A stretch of DNA of 21,976 bases from UBA1046 sp050945515 (lineage in GTDB: Bacteria; Bacillota; Clostridia; Saccharofermentanales; DTU023): contig JBMNTB010000029.1 of the NCBI GenBank assembly GCA_050945515.1, positions 1-21,976 of the forward strand. Direction: 5' to 3'. Each line of letters starts with the position of its first letter. The first letter of the stretch is position 1. The notes beneath the pieces were generated by a model. The model had not been told where the DNA came from, searched no databases, and saw nothing but the letters and a program-made list of their open reading frames with translations. Positions 8,019 to 14,224 of the stretch are shown here, piece after piece. The position numbers were made by a program, and so were the translations under genes.

Positions 8019-8936
8019 TTATTTGGCAATCCTAATGCGCGGATCGACAAATCCATAGGCAATATCTACGATCATATTGGCGAAAACCAGGAAAATGCCA
8101 TAGAAAACCGTTTGCCCCAGAATCATGGAATAGTCCAGATTTTGAACACTTTCAACATAGTACTTGCCCATGCCGGGTATGGCAAAGATCGATTCAATCA
8201 CAAAGGTACCGGTGAGAACAGATGCTACCGTAGGACCAAGCACAGTAACAACCGGCATGATCGCATTGCGGATCTGATGTTTCCAAGTAATACGGAAATT
8301 TGAGATTCCTTTGGAACGTGCGGTTTTAATATAATCCTGCTGCACCACCTCAAGCATACTGGCCCGCATAATTCTCGAAACCGAGGCCATTGTATAGAAC
8401 CCCAGGCCGATCGAAGGCAAAATAGTATGCGCTAAACCTTTGTACTGAGCTATAGGGAAGAGTCCCCACTTGACCGCAAAGAAATACTGCAGAATCGCAC
8501 CGACAATGAAGTCAGGAACACTGGTACCGATAACCGCCACAATAACAAAGAAAAGGTCGATCTTATTGCCTCTGTTGCGAGCAGAGACAATGCCAAAGAC
8601 CAGACCTAAAGATAGTGACAGCACCAGAGCACGGATTCCCAGATCAAGAGAGTACGGAAATGATTGCCGCAATAAATTGTTGACAGTCTGATTCTGATAT
8701 TTCATGGAATAACCGAAATTACCCCGTATCAGATTGCCCAGAAAGGTTGTATATTGCTGAAGCACGGGCTTATCCAGCCCATAATAGGCATTTAAATTCT
8801 CTTTGACCGTAGGAGTCATCTTCGGATCACTGAAGGGGTCTCCCGGCATCAGCCTGACCAAAATAAATACTACAGTCACAAGAACCAGAACAGTAAGCAG
8901 AGAGATGCCTATGCGTTTAGCGATATATTTACCCAT
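8019..8936 (-). CDS. oppB: Peptide ABC importer permease OppB/DppB
   Basis: This is the other membrane subunit of the peptide channel, 305 residues, the normal size. It has an N-terminal transmembrane helix (LLTVLVLVTVVFILVRLMPG), the DPF-containing loop and GNLIRGNFGYSM stretch of the family, then five or so more hydrophobic segments. The EAA-type coupling loop is QQDYIKTARSKGISNFRITWKHQIRNA, ending GFVDPRIRIAK. The start is ATG with AAGGAGAG about 11 nt upstream. It is separated from oppA by 95 nt that contain a strong hairpin, which may set the ratio of binding protein to permease. Confidence 0.93.
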   Translation of the reverse strand: MGKYIAKRIGISLLTVLVLVTVVFILVRLMPGDPFSDPKMTPTVKENLNAYYGLDKPVLQQYTTFLGNLIRGNFGYSMKYQNQTVNNLLRQSFPYSLDLGIRALVLSLSLGLVFGIVSARNRGNKIDLFFVIVAVIGTSVPDFIVGAILQYFFAVKWGLFPIAQYKGLAHTILPSIGLGFYTMASVSRIMRASMLEVVQQDYIKTARSKGISNFRITWKHQIRNAIMPVVTVLGPTVASVLTGTFVIESIFAIPGMGKYYVESVQNLDYSMILGQTVFYGIFLVFANMIVDIAYGFVDPRIRIAK

Positions 8937-8960
8937 GCAGATTCACTCTCCTTCTGCTGA

Positions 8961-9001
8961 TTGATAACGATCCCGGCGGACAGATGCCCGCCGGGAATCA
9001 A
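8961..9001 (-). other. Intercistronic hairpin between oppA and oppB
   Basis: An 8-bp GC-rich stem CCCGGCGG/CCGCCGGG (8972-8979 and 8988-8995) with an 8-nt loop is flanked by an outer TTGAT/ATCAA pair (8961-8965 and 8997-9001). No T tract follows on the minus strand, so full termination is unlikely. Such structures often stabilise the upstream message, giving more binding protein than permease. That role is inferred from position. Confidence 0.55.
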
Positions 9002-9031
9002 TACTGGATTTACACAGAAATATGCCTAAGC

Positions 9032-10759
9032 TTATTCTGCATTCTTGTCGAGATAGAGATAGCTGAAGTTAAAGCCAACAAAGTATCCCTCTAGCCCGGT
9101 AACGCCGTCTGCAACCAGATAGTGAACCTCTCTCAGCTGCTGCGGTATGACGGCACCGTCTTCAAGCAGCGTCTTCTCTGCATTAAAGAGATTGTCCATC
9201 CGCTCTTTGCCGGTGGTTTCTTTGGATTTCCTAATATAGCCATCGAACTCATCACTGTGGTAATTAATGTAGTTGTAGGCATTGTCGCTCTCAAAGAGCT
9301 CCAGGTACGCATAAGGATCTGAGTAGTCGGGTACCCAGCCACTCATGATCAGATCAAAATCGTCTCTACCAGGTGTCAACATGGAGTTCTTGGTCTTATA
9401 GGGAACCAGATTGATATCGACATTAATGCCCAAATTGTTCTTCCACTGATTTTGGAGAATTTCCGCTTCTTTCTTGGCAGTCTCTGCATCCGTAGTAACC
9501 ATCTTCAAGGTGATTTCGGACGGATCAGCAACACCCAGTTCGGCCATAGCCGCCTCAAGATGCTGTTTAGCCTTCTCTACATCACCCTGGAGCGGGAAAG
9601 CCTCATAGGGATACTCTTCGCCATAGGATTTCTCTACACCGCTGACCTGAGGCAGGACATAGCGCAGATTTGGCGTATAGAGGCCATTGTGTCCCAGGAG
9701 GATATACTCTTCGCGATTGATAGCAAAGTTAAGTGCCAGGCGGAAGTCCTTATTCGCCAGATACTTATTTCTCAGGTTCGGGCCGCCAAAGTCATTGGCA
9801 CCGTCGAAGTAAGATTGGCTCTGGCCTTCATACTGAGGAGCCATATCAGTGGACAGAACGACCATATCCAGCTCGCCATTTTCAAACATGGACAACTGGG
9901 TATTAGCTTCGGCGACTGTATAAATTTCAACGCCGTCAAGTTTGACCTTATCAGCTTCAAAATAATTCGGATTCTTGGCCAGGACCATCTTGCCCTCACC
10001 AAATTCAGTAACGACAAAAGCGCCACTATAGACTTGCTTATCCGGTGTAGCACAATAATCTTTGCCGTATCCTTCCACTATATCTTGACGCTGTGGGGAG
10101 AAGAAAGACTTGCTTAGCATGCCGAGGAAATATCCGGCCGGACGCTCCAGCACGATCTCCAGTGTTTTTTCGTCAAGGGCTTTTACACCCAGATCGTCCA
10201 GAGGCAGCTCGCCTTTGTTAACTTTTTCGCCATTCTTGATAATATTGGCAAAATAGCCCATCGGCGATGCGGTATCGGGATTGACAAAACGCTTAATACC
10301 ATATTCAAAGTCCTGAGCGGTCAAAGGCTCGCCATCGCTCCAGAGCAGTCCGTCACGAAGCTTAAAGGTATAGGTCACCTGATCCTCAGCCAGTTCATGG
10401 CTTTCAGCCAGGGCGGGACGAATATCGCCTACATCATCAAGATAAAGGCTGCCATAAATATGGTAGCAAATGGTAGCAGACGGTATTCCGTGAGCCAGAC
10501 AGGGGTCGAAAGATTCCGGATCAGCAGCCAGAGCATAGCGGTAAATCTTCTTCCCGGCAGGCTCAGGTGTTTCATCGGCATCCGGCTCATCAGTATCCGG
10601 CTCATCCGGCGTGTCAGCCTCTGTCTCGTCCGGTGTGTCGGCCTGTGTCTCTTCCGGCTTGTCCGGGGCAGCTTTATCATCGCCCCCCTTAGGCGTGCTG
10701 CAGGCCACTAGTCCTACCAGCAAAACAACAACCAGTAGTAGTGCTAAAATTTTTCTCAT
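9032..10759 (-). CDS. oppA: Peptide-binding lipoprotein of ABC importer (SBP_bac_5)
   Basis: This is the extracellular peptide receptor that hands substrate to OppBC. The product has 575 residues. The N-terminus is a lipoprotein signal, MRKILALLLVVVLLVGLVAC with the lipobox Cys at residue 20. A low-complexity acidic Asp/Glu/Thr/Pro linker (about 21-68) follows, acting as a tether, then the family 5 solute-binding fold from KKIYRYALAADPESFDP onward, with WSDGEPLTAQDF and INREEYI typical of OppA/DppA proteins. The start ATG has GGAGG close upstream. It is the first gene of oppABCDF, and the operon control region lies at 10772-11043. Specificity (dipeptide, oligopeptide or nickel-like ligands) cannot be fixed from sequence alone; the full opp gene set favours peptides. 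Confidence 0.92.
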   Translation of the reverse strand: MRKILALLLVVVLLVGLVACSTPKGGDDKAAPDKPEETQADTPDETEADTPDEPDTDEPDADETPEPAGKKIYRYALAADPESFDPCLAHGIPSATICYHIYGSLYLDDVGDIRPALAESHELAEDQVTYTFKLRDGLLWSDGEPLTAQDFEYGIKRFVNPDTASPMGYFANIIKNGEKVNKGELPLDDLGVKALDEKTLEIVLERPAGYFLGMLSKSFFSPQRQDIVEGYGKDYCATPDKQVYSGAFVVTEFGEGKMVLAKNPNYFEADKVKLDGVEIYTVAEANTQLSMFENGELDMVVLSTDMAPQYEGQSQSYFDGANDFGGPNLRNKYLANKDFRLALNFAINREEYILLGHNGLYTPNLRYVLPQVSGVEKSYGEEYPYEAFPLQGDVEKAKQHLEAAMAELGVADPSEITLKMVTTDAETAKKEAEILQNQWKNNLGINVDINLVPYKTKNSMLTPGRDDFDLIMSGWVPDYSDPYAYLELFESDNAYNYINYHSDEFDGYIRKSKETTGKERMDNLFNAEKTLLEDGAVIPQQLREVHYLVADGVTGLEGYFVGFNFSYLYLDKNAE

Positions 10760-10771
10760 AATTTCCTCCGT

Positions 10772-10921
10772 TCAGAAATTTTCATTGCTTAATAGATATA
10801 AATATGGCCGCCAACCAATGTAATGATAGAAAATAAGCTGTTTTAACCGCAATTCCCAGTCTTTCTGATAATGCAGCTTACAAAAAATTTTTCCCTCCTT
10901 TGCTAGCTTAGTTTTTGCCAT
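10772..10921 (-). CDS. Possible 49-codon leader ORF upstream of oppA
   Basis: An ATG at 10919-10921 opens a frame of 49 codons that ends at TGA 10772-10774, 12 nt before the oppA ATG and immediately before its SD. It starts MAKTKLAKEGKIFCKLHY and is basic, then aromatic-rich near its end. No SD precedes the ATG. A strong AAAGGAGGG occurs inside the frame at about 10893-10901, placing an in-frame ATT (rare start) four nt later. I do not recognise the peptide. It may be a real coupled small gene, a leader peptide, or chance in a leader of about 250 nt. Confidence 0.22.
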   Translation of the reverse strand: MAKTKLAKEGKIFCKLHYQKDWELRLKQLIFYHYIGWRPYLYLLSNENF

Positions 10922-10943
10922 CAGAATCGGTTCGCACCAGCCA

Positions 10944-11009
10944 TATTAAAACCATTTTTACTTGGTATTAAATCCATTTTTACTTGGCATTAATACCGTT
11001 TTTACTTGA
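10944..11009 (-). repeat. Three contiguous 22-bp tandem repeats at the opp start point
   Basis: Units lie at 10944-10965, 10966-10987 and 10988-11009 with no spacer. On the plus strand each follows the pattern YATTAAWWCCRTTTTTACTT plus two bases; the first two differ at only one position, the third at about five. The 22-bp period equals two DNA turns, so repeated sites would face the same side of the helix. The array begins where transcription from the promoter at 11014-11043 should start and runs downstream, the expected place for repressor operators. The unit junctions also form near-palindromes such as GGCATTAATACC (10986-10997). Confidence 0.8.
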
Positions 11010-11012
11010 CTT

Positions 11013-11027
11013 GATCATAGTATGATC
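11013..11027. promoter_or_regulatory. 15-bp palindrome covering the opp -10 box
   Basis: GATCATA-G-TATGATC is a perfect 7-1-7 inverted repeat. It contains the predicted -10 hexamer (11014-11019), so a dimeric regulator bound there would block RNA polymerase. No regulator gene is in the window. A 10-bp direct repeat, CTAGCTTAGT, lies next to it (11027-11036) and again in the leader (10903-10912). Confidence 0.5.
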
Positions 11028-11043
11028 TAGCTTAGTCTGTCAA
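11014..11043 (-). promoter_or_regulatory. Predicted promoter of oppABCDF
   Basis: The minus strand reads TTGACA (11038-11043), an 18-bp spacer and TATGAT (11014-11019). The predicted start near 11007 gives a leader of about 250 nt before oppA. This, with the repeats and palindrome, explains most of the gene-free stretch 10760-11120; the rest (11044-11120) is AT-rich with no hairpin terminator after the DUF3830 gene. Confidence 0.7.
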
Positions 11044-11120
11044 GTTAAATAAACAAATAAATAAGTATAAATAGCTATAAATGCGTAGAAAAAGTATATT
11101 GCATTAATACATATGCAAAA

Positions 11121-11573
11121 CTATTCTTCTGGGAAATTGTGATATTCAACAGTTACTTTCTCAAAACCTTCCTGCCAAATTCTTAAACCAATCTCCTCCA
11201 GTTGTTGTTCCTGTTCGATATCTACTCTGCCGATGACATTTACATGTAGCAAACCATTATGAAACCTAAGTAGTTCAGAACCATAGAAAAGAGAGATTGC
11301 TCCGCTCTGAGCCGCAATATCTTCGCTGTCAAGGTCCCAATCACGCCAATAAGTCATATCGAATTTACCGACAGTAGTTGTCTGATTTTCTTTTGGCGGT
11401 CTGTTTTTAGTCTCGATATTGGCATAAATCTCTCTGCCACACCATCTGGTATGAGATATAACTGTTTCAAATGGCAGGATATCGAGAATGCTCTTCTTGG
11501 TTTTTTCGCTAAGTTTGTTAAAGCGGGCATATAGTACACCCCCTTTTTGAAAAGTGAATTTCAGGCCATCCAC
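11121..11573 (-). CDS. DUF3830-like cyclophilin-fold protein, unknown function
   Basis: The product has about 150 residues, without signal peptide or membrane helix, so it should be cytoplasmic. From recall of the family, the pattern fits DUF3830, a cyclophilin-like small beta-barrel. It runs from an N-terminal strand and LYARF through a KTKKSILDILPFE stretch, a HTRWCGREIY strand, PPKENQT, a YW pair and LFYGSELLRFHNG to NVIGRV. The GTG at 11571-11573 is chosen because AGGAGGT sits seven nt upstream; an earlier GTG (11580-11582) touches that SD. It lies between the hydroxyproline dehydratase terminator and the opp promoter. DUF3830 proteins tend to sit near amino-acid or amide catabolism genes, which fits here, but the activity is not known. 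The RBS is strong, so expression is likely. Confidence 0.7.
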   Translation of the reverse strand: MDGLKFTFQKGGVLYARFNKLSEKTKKSILDILPFETVISHTRWCGREIYANIETKNRPPKENQTTTVGKFDMTYWRDWDLDSEDIAAQSGAISLFYGSELLRFHNGLLHVNVIGRVDIEQEQQLEEIGLRIWQEGFEKVTVEYHNFPEE

Positions 11574-11598
11574 TCTGCACACCTCCTGTTCAATTGAT

Positions 11599-11630
11599 AA
11601 AAGAGGTGCATCTCAGAGAGATAGCACCTC
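11599..11630 (-). terminator. Intrinsic terminator after the hydroxyproline dehydratase gene
   Basis: The minus strand forms GAGGTGC (plus a one-base bulge) ATCTC / GAGAT GCACCTC, 11624-11630 pairing with 11603-11609 and an inner five-pair stem, followed by TTTT (11599-11602). It is 31 nt after the dehydratase stop and just before the SD of the DUF3830 gene. That gene therefore depends on read-through or on a promoter I cannot see in the roughly 25-nt gap. Confidence 0.7.
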
Positions 11631-11661
11631 GTATAGCAAATTATTGATTACAGCCGACGGA

Positions 11662-12684
11662 TTAACCTCCGGTAATTCTGAAGCCCTCGGGCAGAGGATC
11701 ATCCGGATCAAGCACGAGCTGATTGAAACCGGTAATAAAAGCATTGCCGGTGACCTCGGGAACGACCGCCGGGAGATCGCCGACTTTTACTTCTTCGACG
11801 ATCTTGCAGGTAAATACAGTGTCAATGACACTGATATTAACCAGCGTCGTGTCCTTATCCAACTGTCCTTTCTCCAGCATCAGAGCGATGCGTCCGCCGG
11901 TACCGGTGCCGGTGGGCGAACGGTCAATCTGTCCATCAGCAAAGATGCAGACATTCTTAGATGTTACTTTCTTATCGCCATATTCGAGTTTGTCCATGAA
12001 GATTGTGCCGTAAATGCTGTTCAAACCGGGTTCTTCCGGATGCACTACATTATATTTGTCGATTACTTTGTACTTGATCTCCATGCCCTTATCAATCAGG
12101 TATTCCAGATTGGCGGGATCAACTGTCGAATTGACTTTGGCAACATCGACATAGACATAGAAAGCGCCGCCGAAAGCGATATCACAGACTACGGTGCCGA
12201 TGCCATCGACATCAACTTCGATATCTTTCATATAAAGGAAAGAGGGAACATTGTTAAAGGATACTTCACCCACGCATCCGTCTTTAACATTGGCAAAGGC
12301 AGTAATCCTGCCCGCCGGTGAATCAATTTTGACCGTATTCAGGCCCTCTTGAGGCGGAATGATTCCGGTTTGCAGTACAACCTTTGTCACAGCAATAATA
12401 CCGTGGCCGCACATAGTACTGAGGCCTTCATTATGAGTAAAGAGTACGCCGAAATCTCCGTCCGGTGTGACAGCTTCCGTAATGATGCAACCATACATGC
12501 CGCTGTGACCGCGCGGCTCCAGCATCATCATCTTGCGGATGTCATCCTGATGTTCTTTGACATACTTTCTTTTCTCCAGAATAGTCTTTCCGGGGATAGG
12601 CGGAAAGCCGCTGGTGATAACTCTGAGGGGTTCACCTCCGGTATGAGCGTCGATACAGGTGATATAATTCTTAAACTTCAGCAT
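11662..12684 (-). CDS. Proline racemase family; probable trans-3-hydroxy-L-proline dehydratase
   Basis: The product has 340 residues from the ATG at 12682-12684, chosen because GGAGG lies six nt upstream; the frame opens four codons earlier only at a TTG inside that SD. The family signature is clear: IDAHTGGEPLRV at the N-terminus, EPRGHSGMYG, the first catalytic Cys in MCGHGI (Cys92) and DRSPTGTGTGGRIAL near 254-268. In proline racemase and 4-hydroxyproline 2-epimerase the latter motif carries a second Cys (SPCGTG). Here it is Thr258, codon ACC at 11911-11913. The Cys/Thr pair is the mark of trans-3-hydroxy-L-proline dehydratase (human L3HYPDH type), which makes delta-1-pyrroline-2-carboxylate. 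A reductase for that product is not in the window. The gene is 190 nt after dsdA and is followed by a terminator. Confidence 0.85.
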   Translation of the reverse strand: MLKFKNYITCIDAHTGGEPLRVITSGFPPIPGKTILEKRKYVKEHQDDIRKMMMLEPRGHSGMYGCIITEAVTPDGDFGVLFTHNEGLSTMCGHGIIAVTKVVLQTGIIPPQEGLNTVKIDSPAGRITAFANVKDGCVGEVSFNNVPSFLYMKDIEVDVDGIGTVVCDIAFGGAFYVYVDVAKVNSTVDPANLEYLIDKGMEIKYKVIDKYNVVHPEEPGLNSIYGTIFMDKLEYGDKKVTSKNVCIFADGQIDRSPTGTGTGGRIALMLEKGQLDKDTTLVNISVIDTVFTCKIVEEVKVGDLPAVVPEVTGNAFITGFNQLVLDPDDPLPEGFRITGG

Positions 12685-12781
12685 TTGTACCTCCAATACT
12701 AAAAATATTCACTAAGTTTGATATTTGTTGAAATAATCTACTAAATATCTCTACCTGAGCATATAAATCATACATGACAAA

Positions 12782-12825
12782 GGATGTCTTAACAAGGAAA
12801 CAGATTTTTCAAGGTTAAGGCATCC
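12782..12825 (-). terminator. Long hairpin after dsdA, probable terminator
   Basis: GGATGCCTTAAC and GTTAAGACATCC pair over 11 of 12 positions (12814-12825 with 12782-12793) around a 20-nt loop. Only TTTG follows on the minus strand, so termination may be incomplete. It lies 50 nt after the dsdA stop, the natural end for an rpoB-rpoC-dsdA transcript. The rest of the gap (12685-12781) is AT-rich. It holds a 7-bp inverted repeat GATATTT/AAATATC (12720-12726 and 12743-12749) but no convincing promoter. Confidence 0.5.
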
Positions 12826-12874
12826 ATTTGAGTTTGCCATATCGGCTTGTTTATTTGCTGTTTGATGTCGAATT

Positions 12875-14197
12875 TTAGTTACGACCGCGCTCGATAAAGC
12901 TTTTCATCTCTGTGTCCGGTACCATACTGCCACCGGTGGCCCAGACTATATGCGCAGCATTTGCCAATTTACCGGTCAGCCCTTGTTGTGCCAGCCAAGT
13001 CTTTCCTGCCGCCTCAGTCGTTAATGCGAACGGCCCCGGCATACCGGCCAAAGCGGATGGCTCAAGGGAAATTCCTTCGCTATCTTTCAGCAGGCTGAGC
13101 AACCGATAGAGATGCTCATCTTCTACAGTAAAGCAGCCGGCCAGAAAAGCACCGACTTTTTGACAAACAGGACCGGATGCTCTGGCTACAGCCAAACCGT
13201 CAGCTTCCGTTTTACCCGAAAGCCCAATATCCTGGACAGATATATTTTCATGCAATCCGGTGGCCAAACCGAGACAGACACAAGGTGATTCGACCGGCTC
13301 TGCAAAGAAGACATAAGCATTATTGCCGTAGAGCTGATGCAGACCCCAGGCAATCCCGCCCGGCCCCGTCCCTACACCGCAAGGAATATAGACCAAGAGC
13401 GGGTGTTCGGCATCGACTCTGATTCCTTCCGTCTCCAGCTGCTTTTGCAGGCGCAGAGCCGCTACCGAGTATCCCATGAAGAGATCTTCCGATGTCTCGT
13501 CATCAACAAAATGACATTTCGGATCTGCAGCAGCCGCTTCTCTGCCGGCGGCTACTGCACTGCTGTAATCATCTTCGTACTCAATAACCTTAACTCCTAA
13601 AGAGCGCAGTTTGTCTTTCTTCCACTGCCTGGCATCGGCCGACATATGAACCTCAGTTTGAAAGCCCAACTTGGCACTGATAATGCCGACGGAAAGGCCG
13701 AGATTGCCTGTTGATCCGACCGCTACCGCATACTGTGAGAGAATATCTTTATTTTGCGGTGCAGACAAAATAGAATAGTCGTCAGCCAAAGTGATCAAGC
13801 CATGTTGCAAGGCTATGCTCTCAGCCAGTTTGAGAATTTCGTAGATGCCTCCTCTGGCTTTGATCGAACCTGAAACAGGCAAGATATCGTCACGCTTCAG
13901 ATATAATTGTCCGGCCACTCCGGCATCCGTATCTAATTTTCGCTTCATATGGTCAATACGTACCAGTGGCGATTCAATCAGACCGCCGCTGCCGGATGTC
14001 TCGGGAAATTCCTGTGCAATCCAGGGTGCAAAGCGCTTGAGCCTGTTTGCAGCTTCCTGCATCTCCGCCAAACCAGCCGGTACCTGCTTAATATCTGATT
14101 TGCTAAATTTATTTCTTTCCGGATTAAACCAGAAATACTCCTGACGTTTCTGCAGGGCAGCAACCACCTGCCCGCCCTTGGAATCAAATTCTAACAA
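12875..14197 (-). CDS. dsdA: D-serine dehydratase (D-serine ammonia-lyase)
   Basis: This PLP enzyme converts D-serine to pyruvate and ammonia, a detoxifying and catabolic step in the cytoplasm. The product has 440 residues against about 442 for E. coli DsdA and is recognisable along its length: WFNP near 23-26, RFAPWIAQEFPET, the PLP lysine in SGSIKARGG (Lys113), the phosphate-binding loop GSTGNLGLS (161-169), HMSADARQWKK, PCGVGTGPGG and LEPSALAGM, ending WATGGSMVP. The start is TTG (14195-14197), seven nt from GGAGGG. Only 27 nt separate it from the rpoC stop with no terminator, so it is probably transcribed with rpoBC. A threonine-synthase-like or diaminopropionate lyase is excluded by the DsdA-specific stretches. 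Confidence 0.95.
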   Translation of the reverse strand: MLEFDSKGGQVVAALQKRQEYFWFNPERNKFSKSDIKQVPAGLAEMQEAANRLKRFAPWIAQEFPETSGSGGLIESPLVRIDHMKRKLDTDAGVAGQLYLKRDDILPVSGSIKARGGIYEILKLAESIALQHGLITLADDYSILSAPQNKDILSQYAVAVGSTGNLGLSVGIISAKLGFQTEVHMSADARQWKKDKLRSLGVKVIEYEDDYSSAVAAGREAAAADPKCHFVDDETSEDLFMGYSVAALRLQKQLETEGIRVDAEHPLLVYIPCGVGTGPGGIAWGLHQLYGNNAYVFFAEPVESPCVCLGLATGLHENISVQDIGLSGKTEADGLAVARASGPVCQKVGAFLAGCFTVEDEHLYRLLSLLKDSEGISLEPSALAGMPGPFALTTEAAGKTWLAQQGLTGKLANAAHIVWATGGSMVPDTEMKSFIERGRN

Positions 14198-14224
14198 TTG
14201 TCTTCCCTCCCAGCCTGATCAGAC

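Noticed and set aside
10559..10680. Repetitive DNA inside oppA considered as a microsatellite or insertion
   Set aside because: It encodes the acidic Asp/Thr/Pro/Glu linker after the lipobox, common in lipoproteins, and keeps the frame intact.
10944..11009. Three 22-bp repeats considered as a CRISPR fragment
   Set aside because: The units abut with no spacers, are shorter than CRISPR repeats and have no cas genes nearby; operator sites fit better.
11554..12321. 255-codon plus-strand open frame opposite the hydroxyproline dehydratase
   Set aside because: It overlaps a clear family member on the other strand and shows no protein motif.
4775..14197. Search for mobile element ends around the inserted block
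   Set aside because: No transposase, integrase, tRNA gene or obvious flanking direct repeat was seen, so a specific mobile element cannot be claimed.
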